64,000 bases of DNA from Symbiodinium natans (Eukaryota > Sar > Dinophyceae > Suessiales > Symbiodiniaceae): NCBI GenBank assembly GCA_905221605.1, contig CAJNDS010002339.1, forward strand, positions 290,001 through 354,000. Reading direction: 5' to 3'. This document shows, piece by piece, positions 33,222 to 43,106 of the stretch (the stretch's first letter is position 1; every line of letters starts with the position of its first letter). Made by a program: the position numbers and the translations under genes. Below the pieces are notes generated by a model. The model ran no database searches and was not told where the DNA came from. It worked only from the letters and a program-made list of their open reading frames with translations.

Positions 33222-33413
33222 ATGGCCACCCTGGAAGACGTGGAACGCCGAGTGGCCGCGCTGGAAAGGAAGCTGGCGAAGGCCCGAACTTCCTGCCGGG
33301 TCTGCGGGACGTTTCCTTCAAGTTGCAGCTGTGGCCGAATCTCGACACAGGCCAAAGCATTGCAGAGCCTCGTCAAGGAGAAGGCAGAGATATGCCCTCT
33401 GTGCCTGGTTTGA
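33222..33413 (+). CDS. Small coiled-coil and cysteine-rich (zinc-ribbon-like) protein
   Basis: The frame encodes 63 residues from an ATG in ideal context (GCCATGG). Residues 4-22 (LEDVERRVAALERKLAK) form a short coiled coil. The rest carries a CxxC pair at C25/C28, a CxC pair at C35/C37 and a terminal CxxC pair at C58/C61, so two metal sites are plausible. Codons are strongly G/C-ended and the frame closes at a TGA. An upstream in-frame extension to 33009 lacks coding character, so the ATG at 33222 is preferred. No family name can be given. It could be a complete small protein, or an exon of a larger one if the TGA lies within an intron. Confidence 0.5.
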   Translation: MATLEDVERRVAALERKLAKARTSCRVCGTFPSSCSCGRISTQAKALQSLVKEKAEICPLCLV

Positions 33414-33554
33414 CGGCTCCAGCCCGTTGGAAGCTGCAGGCTTGCTGCAGGTGGACGAAGTGAAGGAATCAGTTGCGGGCTTAGCTCAGCTCGCCGTAAG
33501 TGCTTTGGGTGACAGGGTGGGTGCAGCCATGGTTCGGCCCAGGTGTCATGGTTT

Positions 33555-33956
33555 TCACGTCCTGGTACCCGTACACCTGTGGTTGCCTTGGTGCTGCGAG
33601 TCTGAGCCGGAACCTTTCAAGTGACTCCTCTGCAACTGGTGATCCATGGTGATCCTGTATATCCTGTCAGGCCAACCCGAGGCTGTTGCTGCGAGACGCC
33701 CAATGTGGAGGGCTGAGCCGTCTGGGGCCCAAGATGCCGACTGATTTGCAGGACCGAGAGACAGTGCCACCTGCTGCGTGTTTGATTTCGGACTGTCAAA
33801 TCCCTTCGTGAGATTTTGCGAAAGGCGAACAGCACCAACCACATAAAGCAGCACAACAACACACACAAGCCACACACACACAATCAGGGAAGAAAGCAGC
33901 AAGCAAGTTGTTCTAGTGTTCTTCCTTGTTATTGGTTGATGTTTCGATTCCTGCAT
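33555..33956 (-). CDS. Hypothetical single-pass membrane reading frame
   Basis: The 133-codon minus-strand frame has a clear hydrophobic segment at about residues 18-42 (CLLLSSLIVCVWLVCVVVLL core) after a short basic N-terminus, then a polar tail rich in Ser, Gly and His. It lies just downstream of another minus-strand frame (33979-34377). No family is recognised; a chance open frame is quite possible. Confidence 0.25.
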   Translation of the reverse strand: MQESKHQPITRKNTRTTCLLLSSLIVCVWLVCVVVLLYVVGAVRLSQNLTKGFDSPKSNTQQVALSLGPANQSASWAPDGSALHIGRLAATASGWPDRIYRITMDHQLQRSHLKGSGSDSQHQGNHRCTGTRT

Positions 33957-33978
33957 GTTTCTGGGCCTCGCGCAGCGA

Positions 33979-34377
33979 TCACAAGAGCAGCGCGGCAGCC
34001 ATCCGAGAAAGGTGGGGCAAGGTCTGCTCGAGCGGTTGTATTGCCTTTGCTTGGAACCGTAAGGAGTTCAGCTTGGTGGCGAGCGGTTCGCAGGAAGTGT
34101 AGATATCCATCCCCTGACGCCTCGCCCGTCTAACTGTTATCCAAGCCTTCACTTGCTCCTGCGTCCCATCGCAGCAAATTGCTTTGGTTTCGGTGTCAAA
34201 CTGAGCCAGCACCTGCATTTGCCCTTTTCGCAAGGTCCATTTCGTCCCGGGATTCTTCGAGGCGTTCCCCTTCAGGATGGGCAACGTGCGTCTCAGTGCA
34301 TGCCAACTGCCCGCCCAACGCAAATAATACGGCACTTTGTGCCAGGGCTCCGGCCAGAGCGTGCAAGCCACAAACAT
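33979..34377 (-). CDS. Hypothetical basic reading frame
   Basis: The 132-codon minus-strand frame has a plausible protein composition with several Trp and basic residues (for example RWAGSWHALRRTLPILKG and EQVKAWITVRRARRQGMD). The Trp-rich basic N-terminal half and helical C-terminal half are unlike the chance frames around it. It precedes the membrane-type frame at 33555-33956 on the same strand, and the two might be parts of one spliced gene or of a decayed retroelement. No domain is recognised. Confidence 0.35.
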   Translation of the reverse strand: MFVACTLWPEPWHKVPYYLRWAGSWHALRRTLPILKGNASKNPGTKWTLRKGQMQVLAQFDTETKAICCDGTQEQVKAWITVRRARRQGMDIYTSCEPLATKLNSLRFQAKAIQPLEQTLPHLSRMAAALLL

Positions 34378-35037
34378 GTTGGAAGCTCAACGCACAGAGT
34401 TGGGTTCGTAACGCTTAGTGCGTAGCGGGCCCCTTTGCTAGGCGTGGGAGTTCCTCCCTCCCTCGAGCCCAAAGCAGGCTGGACCAATGCAAACCTTAGC
34501 TTGTTGCCCCATTACGTGTTGCACCATGACAGTAACTTGGCAGTGACAGGCCGAACGTCCACCACTTGCGTGGCGAGTCGGATGGTCAACAGCTCCCGAA
34601 ATCATGAGGCCGGATCTAGAGCGTGTGCTGACAGGGGCTCATGGCAGTGCGATGTTCGAAATGAGCACATGTATGGGAAGAAGCATCTTGAATCCGGCTT
34701 GCCAGCTTTCATCAAGTGGAGGTCAGCCGGCAGGCGGTGTCTGGTGCAAATGAACTCAACTCTCCATGGAATAAGCCTCACAACTACAGAGCATGCACGG
34801 TGGCGAATGAGTTTCGAGAAGCCGGAGAATATTTTACCATACGAAAACTTTCCACGCAGACCTATCGAACAAAGTCAAAGCCCCTCGTGCTCTTGACGTT
34901 GAAAATGCCCTCCCTTCGAATTGCACTCAAGGGCCGGGGAATGTTGCAGTTTGAGTCGGGAACAGCACGACAATGCGCATGCCGCGCATGTTTTGCGACC
35001 TCGGAAGAGTTTGACCCTTTATGCCGCGGCAACACGA
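34378..35037. other. Spacer before the second 1.4-kb repeat
   Basis: Open frames continue across the repeat border, which argues that they are chance frames. No motif was seen. Confidence 0.4.
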
Positions 35038-36579
35038 AGGACGAAGCGAAAAGGTACTTTGCAGGATTGTGGGTTTCGCCTCAAGGCTCGAGGGAAGAGG
35101 TGGCTTCCAAACCCTGGCCCTGGACCCGACCCTTTTGCGTGCCTCAAACAAACACTCTGAATACTACCGACACCAGCCCAGGTTTATGCAAAAGATTGCA
35201 CCGTGTTCAATTCTTCATAGCTCCACAACACGCACTCTTCAACTCGCTTGGCGCAGAGGCTTTCTCTAGACTTTGTCGAGGCTATCTTCAAGACTTTTCA
35301 CTCACTTGCCTTTCTGTGACCTTTTCAGACTTTTCAAGAGCCCCTGAATTCCAGGAGGATGTTGAAACGGAGAAACTTTGGACATTTGTTCCAGGTTTGA
35401 TAGAGTTAACTAGGGAAGCCAACCACATAACACTAAAGCAAAGCAATGTTGGGTGAGAAGTTCCTCGGCCCTAAAGGCCTTCACGGGACGGCTCGAGGGG
35501 ATTTGGGGAGAGGCCCCGCAGTGAAGAGGAGAACCCTCCCTCATCTTTGAGATCAATTTACAGCTGGCGCACTGCGCCGCATGTTTCCTTGTAGCTGCCG
35601 ATGCGCAAAAGAACGAAGCAATCGGCAAATGAACCCCAAGCTCTCACCCTGTCGCCTCCCATCTTCGGAATCTGGGCCTTTGCGTGACTTCCCCTTCCTC
35701 GCCCTCGAGCACCGAAGGTTTCGAACAGCACTCTCTTAGCCTTACTTTGTTTGTATGGCCACGGGGTGTCAGAAGCTCGGTGATGTAAGCAATGCTGGTG
35801 TTGAGAAACAGATGTAGTTGACACGACCTTTACACAGCACGGCTGCTACATGGCGACACCCGTCAAGTCCACGACCATGTACAACAGAAGACAGCCATGG
35901 AAGCAAGGATTCACTCTGAAGCTCCAGGTTCCTTTAGCAGACTCCCACAAGGAACGTCGGCGCGACAAACGGAAAAAACGGAACCCTACACCGACGTTCC
36001 ATTGTTTTGAAGCCGGGAAAGCACAATATGTTCTGCACATTCGCAAAGTTCGTTCCTTCATCGAAGGCCAGTGCAGTGAGTGGCGCCAGTGGCATCAAAG
36101 AGGTTTGAACATTGCAAGGATATGCGTGGAACGAACATGACAGGTTGAAGACATCCCTCTTGACGCACCGAAAAGCACCTCTGCCCGTTGTGAGGAAGGT
36201 GGGGCGTCCCAGGGCAGACCCAGTATGCGTCATGTTCTTAGCGCCGCAAGTCGCGGTGCAAGATGGAAGGTTTGTGGCCGCCCTGGCAGGAACGGATGAT
36301 GAAGGTAACACGTGTTTTTGCAAGCCTGCGGAGGGCCATCAATGGTGCGAGCAATCTTGAGCATTCAATCTTGAAGCTTGCAAACTTCGCCCCTGCAGCA
36401 TGGCATGTGTAGGTCTTCTAGTCAACAGGTGCAAATCCTGACGCATCGGCCCCCCCAACTCACGGATGTCACAGCATTTGCTACCACAAGCGCTTGAGCG
36501 CTGCAATAGGAAGTGTTTGTAGAGTTGTGGACATCCACAGATGGGGCAGGCCAGATGTTGAATCGACACGGCTTTTGAC
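35038..36579 (+). repeat. Dispersed 1.4-kb repeat, copy 2
   Basis: Collinear with 10581-11961. This copy is longer because of insertions such as 35120-35175 and about 35450-35640. The match ends at CGGCTTTTGAC in both copies. Confidence 0.85.
36184..36306 (+). pseudogene. Exon-like fragment conserved in repeat copy 2
   Basis: Partner of 11523-11643. The same frame is open without indels and shares the cores LPVVRK, GRPRA and AVQDGRFVAALAG. It continues to a TGA at 36358-36360, with two cysteines near the end. Product unknown. Confidence 0.4.
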
Positions 36580-37020
36580 GTGGTGGCTGCCAGTGCCGGG
36601 TACCCTAGCCCCTGACTTCTTTGTTGTCGCCAGTTAGTGATAGCAAGCTATGACTGAAGCTCAACTGTTCGTGCATGTGTCAAGTTATAGCTGCTTTCTT
36701 TTAATTATGAGAAAAATCATTGGATGCTCTCGGTTACACGGAAACATCGTTACTATGGCTTCAAGCGCTGAGTTGCCTTGCAGTCCTCTTGCGAGCCATG
36801 AGTCGAAGCCTCGCAGAAGCTGTGAGTAGCAGCGTCAGCGCCGTGGACTTCCTGCTGCAGTTGATCCCCTTGGAAATGTCGAATCAGTGGTTAGCCACTT
36901 TTGTGGGGCGTTGCCAAGTAAACCAACCTTTTGATGTTCTTTAGTTTGTCGGACTTGTAAGGCCTTCATTAGTCCACCACGTGCAAAAGACTGCTAAGGA
37001 AAGTTTTCTCCGTTTCTTCA
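36580..37020. other. Spacer with a possible exon
   Basis: A frame from 36720 to 36944 reads as a hydrophobic, helical 74-residue peptide (contains LAVLLRAMSRSLAEAVSSSV) and might be an upstream exon for the frame at 37021. There is no domain match by eye. Confidence 0.3.
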
Positions 37021-37302
37021 GTGGAGCAGTACATGTCGTGGGATGAACCCTTGTCACCGATGCGAACCCACAAACAACTGGAACTCAGTCTCAAGCTGCC
37101 TGGCTTGTGCGCCACTAAGAAAAGTGAGTGCAATGTTCTTGGGCTGCGCGCCAAAGAGGCAAAGAAAGTGGTGCAACAGAAGAAGAACGAGATGACCTTG
37201 GAACTCATGAATGAGCACCATCACTATTTCGCGCAGGCTTGGGACAATGTGAAAGACTTGCCCTCAGCTCGGCAGAAGAGAAAGCTTCAGCAGACCCCGT
37301 GA
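37021..37302 (+). CDS. Hypothetical lysine-rich helical reading frame, possible last exon
   Basis: After a polypyrimidine-like stretch ending TTCTTCAG (36921-37020 region), the frame encodes a 93-residue helical, lysine-rich sequence (LRAKEAKKVVQQKKNEMTLE) ending at a TGA. The acceptor-like context and composition suggest a real terminal exon, in which case the first ATG at 37021 need not be the start. Third positions are only mildly biased. I do not recognise the family. Confidence 0.35.
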   Translation: MEQYMSWDEPLSPMRTHKQLELSLKLPGLCATKKSECNVLGLRAKEAKKVVQQKKNEMTLELMNEHHHYFAQAWDNVKDLPSARQKRKLQQTP

Positions 37303-37886
37303 CGACGGGCCCCACTCGCGTGATGCCTGCAAACAGGCAGTGGTGTTTGATGTTGGAATAGTTGTAGCTTGCAAGTTCATCCAGGCCGTGACTTGAGCAG
37401 TTGAGTCTACGGGGTGTTCCATGCAGTAGCTTTTGCGGTGTATGGGAAACCCGCTTATTTCACGTGCTGGGAAGCTTGTACCGAGCCCGCCAGCCACAGC
37501 GAGCCCACGAGAAAGATTTCCTCTGCGTGCTCGGTTTTCTGAGTTCTTCGTACATGCCAGTGAAGTTTCTCTGCTGGTAGTAATTTTGAGTGCCTTCACG
37601 CAGAGCCCAGGATTCTGAAACGACGATGACACGTACACAGCCGCGTGGTTTCACCACGGGACTGCTGGGAATAGCCTATACGTCTTGCAACCATACGTTT
37701 TTTGCCCAAAGCTTCGGCGAGTCATGCCCCAAGCCCAAGCCACGGCATGAGCTCCACCACGTTTGCACGGATGTCTGAAAGATCTTCTTGCGCACCATGT
37801 CTTTCTTTAGAGCCATTGAGTGATAGGTTCAGGTCAAAGCTTCACTGGGCGCCAGCCAAGCCAAGGACGTAGCAGGCAGCGTGTTG
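37303..37886. other. Spacer left of the tandem array, with a short detached unit fragment
   Basis: About 66 bases at 37606-37671 match the opening of the 4.9-kb unit, including the CGTGG-TTTCA-CCACG hairpin at 37644-37658. They are separated from the array proper by unrelated sequence. Nothing else is recognised. Confidence 0.6.
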
Positions 37887-38747
37887 GTTCGCGCGTGAGC
37901 CCAGGAGTCTAGAACGACGAATTGGTTGGTGGCAAGAGCGCAGCCGCGTGGTTTCACCACGGGACTGCTGGAATAATTGTGGGGATAAGTTGACACAAAT
38001 ATCGAGTTTCGGTTCTCATGGGAGGGATATGATGCTGGGCATGTCCGGCAAGTTCCCGCTTTGCGACTTGGCGACTTGAGGTTTCCTTCCCGACTTTGTT
38101 GCAGAGCTCGGGCAGCAAGGAGACCAAGGCGAGGCACAAGTGACCGGGGGGGGTATCTGTCGAATCATGCGAGTTTCGCAAACCCCTTGCATTATTTCTT
38201 CTTCGTGTCAGCCCACGGCCTGCGGCTTGCGTGGCGCACGCGTGTCTTCTTGATGTTGTCAAAGATGACTCAACATCGGATGCATCCGTTGAGGGTGATC
38301 TTCGCCTCTGAAACTGCCACAGCGCTTTGGACACCTCGGGCCACAATCGCCCTCATCAACACCTCCCGGGCCACCCACTAAGGGCCTTCGGTCATATCAG
38401 TCATACCCATGTTCCAATGCTAGGGGAAGCACCGCTGCATGGTCATGTGCCCCCCGGCCAGCATGCCCTCCACTCTAGCCAGAGTCTTTTGAAATTGCAC
38501 AAGCGCGGTGTATCGGGCTCTGAGTAGTTCTGGCAATCTCTGACGCTGGGGTTGGCAGGATTGCATCCGCGTCCAGAATCAGATGTCAGTGGAGGCCGGC
38601 GCTGTCAAACGGTCAAACTTCAGCGGATGGGTAGGCAGCATTAGGCATCACTCAGGAGGGTGCGTTGCTTCCAGGATGTCACGCGAGCCAACAGTCAGGC
38701 GCAGGCAGTGTGTTTTCTGACACTGACGCAGCCCAAAAGTTTCGCAT

Positions 38748-39098
38748 GTGTGCGCGCCTGTGGAGTTTGTTGGGATTGCCGTATGCCTAGACGAAACCAT
38801 TTTGGAGCGTAAAGTTAACGGATGCCTTACGTGTGAGGGTCGCTCGATAGCACCAGTACTTCTGAAGCTTATCGTAGTTGCGGCAGGCATTGATGGAGGA
38901 TTTCTCCTGACCTACAAGATTTCGGAGGACCAGATCCAGCAAGCGATTCTGGTGATCAACAAGGCCCTCTCTTTTTCCATGGTCGGTTCATGTCGACTCA
39001 ATGTAGACCCGGGCGCGCGAATTGCTGCAGGCCGTTTTGAAAGCCTTGGCCCTCCGCTAGGAACCGGTCATCGCAGAGGCAGCGAGTTTGTTCTGTGA
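38748..39098 (+). pseudogene. Diverged copy of the ISEDQI reading frame
   Basis: The C-terminal two-thirds match the array frames (ISEDQIQQAILVINKALSFS and VDPGARIAAGRFESLGPPLG). Relative to units 1-3 there is a 2-bp indel just upstream of the match and many third-position differences after it. That pattern hints at past coding selection. Product unknown. Confidence 0.35.
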
Positions 39099-39522
39099 TG
39101 CCTTGGCGGTTGCGATGGAGTTGGGCTCGTGACTTCCAGATTGAGGTGGTTGGGTTCACACGCAAGTGGTCACAGGTGCACTCTCGACAAGTTATTCGGC
39201 AATATTCGGCATTCTTGCGAAGTGCCAATTGCGGAGTAGGGGTTGGGCTTCGCCGCCGGCCTTGAGTAGCTGCAGCCAACAAGTTTCATTGGAGGCCGGG
39301 GGGCGCTGATGTTCGCTGGCGGAGCTGCGCGACAGTCAAGAGCCCGAGGTCAAACAAGTTCCGCAAGAAAGGGCTTTCACGGGTGAGGCTTCAAGTGCTG
39401 GCGTAGGCTTTAGGCTTCAGTCTGCAGGGCTTGGGGTTGAGGGACCATGCAGAGCCACTAACTTGGACTGCAAGCCCTAAGCTGACAGAGACCACTGATG
39501 AGGTGCTCGCGTGCAACAAGCC

Positions 39523-39708
39523 CGGAAGTTTCAGCTGTTTTCGTCTTGGCAAGGACTAGCTGGGGTGCCCGGCAGTGCCCTTATCACCTTTTTTGGGAAT
39601 CTTGATTGCCTTTCAACGAGTGAAGTCGTGCAATGTCGTGCATTTACTTCTCAAGTTGCAGCACATCGCTGCTGGATTTCTCAGAACGCTTCTCCCTTGT
39701 CACAAGCC
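39523..39708 (+). other. 186-bp segment present only in the first copy
   Basis: It is flanked by the 7-base direct repeat ACAAGCC (39516-39522 and 39702-39708). The other units, and a separate diverged relative at about 62065, have a single ACAAGCC at this point. An insertion that duplicated its target, or an introner-like element, would explain this. Confidence 0.7.
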
Positions 39709-40706
39709 TCATTGCTAGCGACTGCTAGTGATACAGGCTTCTGCTGGAGGTTCTCAGTTCTTTCAAGACGAGAATGCAACCAGAACCAGACTCGGAGCGC
39801 ACTTTGCTCATCCCATTCTGTGAGCTTTAATCTCCGGCCCGGCGAATCCGGTGCTGCCATTTCAGCTTCAAGCATTTGATTCCTCGATCGCTACTCAGCT
39901 GCGACTGGTTCTCAGATTGCCGCGAAGTCATCGCTTGCTTCTTTCGGATCCGGCGCTAGTCGAGTTCAGTCAGGTGTTCCTGCAGATTGGCCCATGGAGA
40001 TGCTTCCCTCATTGGTCAAGTCCTAAGCTGCTTTGCGTTTGCGCTTGTGCCAGGTTTCAGAACAGGTGGAGTTCACAGCGTGTGCTGATTATTAAACACA
40101 TGAGGTGACATCTTCAATCAAACCTTCTGATTTCGGCGTGGGAAGCAATGAGAGAAAACAGTTGACGCGGAGTGCAAGTGTCCATCCTCTGCCAGAGAAG
40201 TTTTGCCGATGCTGGTACTTTTGAGTGTTCGCGTGTGAGCCCAGGAGTCTAGAACGACGAACTGGTTGGTGGCAAGAGCGCAGCCGCGTGGTTTCACCAC
40301 GGGACTGCTGGAATAATTGTGGGGATAAGTTGACACAAATTTATCGAGCTTCGGTTCTCATGGGAGGGATATGATGCTGGGCATGTCCGGCAAGTTCCCG
40401 CTTTGCGACTTGGCGACTTGAGGTTTCCTTCCCGACTTTGTTGCAGAGCTCGGGTAGCAAGGAGACCAAGGCGAGGCGCAAGTGACCGGGGGGGGTATCT
40501 GTCGAATCATGCGAGTTTCGCAAACCCCTTGCATTATTTCTTCTTCGTGTCAGCCCACGGCCTGCGGCTTGCGTGGCGCACGCGTGTCTTCTTGATGTTG
40601 TTCAAAGATGCCTCTGAGGGATGATAGCGATGCTCCACATCGCATATCCGTTGAGGGTGATCACGGGTGATCTTCGCATCTGAGACTGCCGCAGCGCTTG
40701 CACGCC

Positions 40707-40770
40707 TTAGGGTTTAGGGTTTAGGGTTTAGGGTTTAGGGTTTAGGGGTTAGGGGTTAGGGGTTAGGGTT
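40707..40770 (+). repeat. Interstitial telomeric tract in unit 1
   Basis: Five perfect TTTAGGG-type units followed by GGGTTAG variants. The motif is the plant-type telomere repeat. Confidence 0.95.
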
Positions 40771-41697
40771 CGCCCTTCACAGGGCTGTCGACTAAGGGCC
40801 TTCGCTTGGGGGGTTGGGGATCCGTCAAAATCGCTTTGAAGCGGGAATGGACAGGTTGATTCTTGATGGGCCTCCAAGCCCCTTGCAAAGGCCCTTTTAA
40901 GGCTCTTGAAGGGTGGGTTTTTTTTGATGGATCCCAAATCCCCTTTACAAAAGGCCCTTTGGAAAGGGTGGTTCTCGATGTACCAAAAAACAACCACCCA
41001 CCTTCCCAGCCGCGAGGTCCCTTCAAGGGCGGTTTGGGAAAGATTGATGATTCCCACGGCCGCAGGCCCTTGAAGATTCCCTTCAAAAAAGGTGTTCGCA
41101 GTCAAAGGGCCTTGGAAGGGTGGACATGGGTGGACTCGGGCCCAGCCACCCAAAACGGGCCTCTGCAAGCAAAATTTCAGAATCATCTGAGCCATAGCAG
41201 TCGCACCTGTCCTTGAAGCCTTCCAATGCAAGGGAATGCCCTCCGCTCTAGCCAGAATCTTCTTGACGTTCTCGAGCTGCGCAAGCACGGAGTATCAATT
41301 CTACTGTGCTTGACGGTGGGCTCTGAGTAGTTCTGGCAATCTGTGACGCTGCGGTTGGCAGGATTGCATCCGCGTCCATGATCAGATGTCAGTGGAGGCC
41401 AGCGCTGTCAAACTGTCAAAGCCCGGGGGATGGGTACGCCGGGTAGGCAGTATGAGGCATCACTCAGGAGGGTGTGTCGCTTCCAGGATGTCGCACAGGC
41501 CAACGATCAGGTGCAGGCCGTGTGCTTTCTGACACAGCACAAAAGTTTCGCAGGTGTGCGTGCCTGTGGGGTTTGTTGGGATTGCCACGCACGCACACGC
41601 ATACGAAGCTGGACGAAACCATCTCGGAGCGTTAGGTTGCGGATGCCTTGCTCGTGAGGGTCGCACGTTAGCGCCAGTACTTTGAAGCTTTTCGCAG

Positions 41698-41916
41698 TTG
41701 CGCCAGGCATTGATGCAGGATTTCCTCACCTTCCAGATTTCGGAGGACCAAATCCACGAAGCGATTCTCACGATCAACAAGGCCCTCTCCTTCTCCATTG
41801 TCGATTCATGTCGACTCAATGTAGACCCGGGTGCGCGAATTGCTGCAGGGCGTTTTGAAAGCCTTGGGCCTCCGCTGGGAGGCTGTCATCACAGAGGCAG
41901 CGAGTTTGTTCTGTGA
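41698..41916 (+). other. Conserved ISEDQI reading frame in unit 1
   Basis: A 72-codon frame (contains ISEDQIHEAILTINKALSFS) is repeated exactly in units 2 and 3 and recognisably in the older first copy, where many differences are silent. It may be a fragment of a captured gene. A longer minus-strand frame covers the same bases and one of the two must be spurious. Confidence 0.35.
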
Positions 41917-42752
41917 TGCCTTGGCGGTTGCGATGGAGTTGGGCTCGTGACTTCAAGATTGAGGTGGTTGGGTTCACACGCAAGTGGTCACAGGTGCACT
42001 CTCGACAAGTTATTCGGCAATATTCGGCATTCTTGCGAAGTGCCAATTGCGGAGTAGGGATTGGGCTCCGCCGCCGACCTTAAGTACTTGGGTGTCATGG
42101 CAGAGTGTGCAGGACTGCATCAGCATCCAACAAGTTTCATTGGAGGCCGGGGGGGGGGGGCTGTCAAACTAGCAAAGGGCATCACTCAAGAGGGTGTATT
42201 GCTTCCAGGGCCAAGGGTTCTTGAAGGCCACATACTTGCAGCAACGCTTCTCGCAGCTTAACCTGCTCATAGGGTTTTTGTTGATTTCGCTGGCGCCGCA
42301 AAGCAGCCGGTCGTGCAGAGGCACTGGAGGAGAAGGCGCACCACTCAGCCTTCGACAGCGCGAAGCGCTGGGTACCGCAGCCGGAGCATGCGCAGCACAT
42401 CAGACTAGACTAGATGGTTTTGTGATGCCAAGCGGCGTCGCACGATTGACAGGCAAAAGGTTGAAGGTTGAGTTGGGTGTGGCAGGGCAGAAGCCAGTAT
42501 TTGCCTGTGCACGTCGTCTTGTGTTTTTCCAACGGGGATGATAGAAATGCACCGCGCAAAAGCTGGCAGCAGGCAATGTGCGAACCTACCCGCCTAATAA
42601 GGCCTTTTTCAACAAAGCTGCCCAAGCCGACTGGTGGGCACCGGCCTAAGCATTGTGACCTTCCAAGGGAATGTGGAATCGACAGCCGAGACAGCGTTAT
42701 TGGATTGTTTGAAGCCGCCGCGCGTGAGGCATGGGGCCGCTTCGCGTGAGGC

Positions 42753-43106
42753 TTGCCACTTGAAGGTCATCTGGTGCTATCACGGTCCAGCGGAAACTTT
42801 CTCTCGTCTTCAGGCAGTTGCAGGAGGGTTTCAGTTTGCTTTTCGTCTTCAGATTATGACACAGCTTCCGAACTGGTTGACGACTTGTTGCCGAAGCTCC
42901 CCTGCTGGGACCGGCTGCGATGGTTTCCGGAGCGCCGTCCTCGAGAGTTGATTTGGAGGTTGGTGAAGTCAATATTGCGGAAGAATTTAGTTGAAGTTGT
43001 GGGAAAGTTACAGTTACGTAGTGAACATCGCAGTGAGAATTCTTTTCCTCAGATCAAGAGTGGCGTGTGTCATTCTAACTATCACTACCAGTATTGCTAT
43101 TGTTAG
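42753..43106 (+). other. WDRLRW reading frame in unit 1
   Basis: A 117-codon frame; its middle (ELVDDLLPKLPCWDRLRWFP and ERRPRELI) has coding character. A related peptide with WDRLRW occurs in another context near 54490-54540. In units 2 and 3 the frame stops earlier (TAG in place of TTG) after LVKSI, so either unit 1 gained read-through or the others gained a stop. Product unknown. Confidence 0.35.

Larger units (their letters stand above)
37887..40218 (+). repeat. Truncated, diverged first copy of the array unit
   Basis: It matches the unit in order but lacks the segment with the telomeric tract (about 40700-41195 in unit 1), the part equivalent to about 42150-43255 and that equivalent to about 43345-44530. 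It also carries an extra 186 bp at 39523-39708. Confidence 0.88.

Noticed and set aside
40749-41288. Minus-strand frames of 105-179 codons beside the telomeric tract in the array units
   Set aside because: The DNA there is built of repeated CCCTTCAAGGG-like words. Frame lengths differ between otherwise near-identical units because of indels, and no motif is present.
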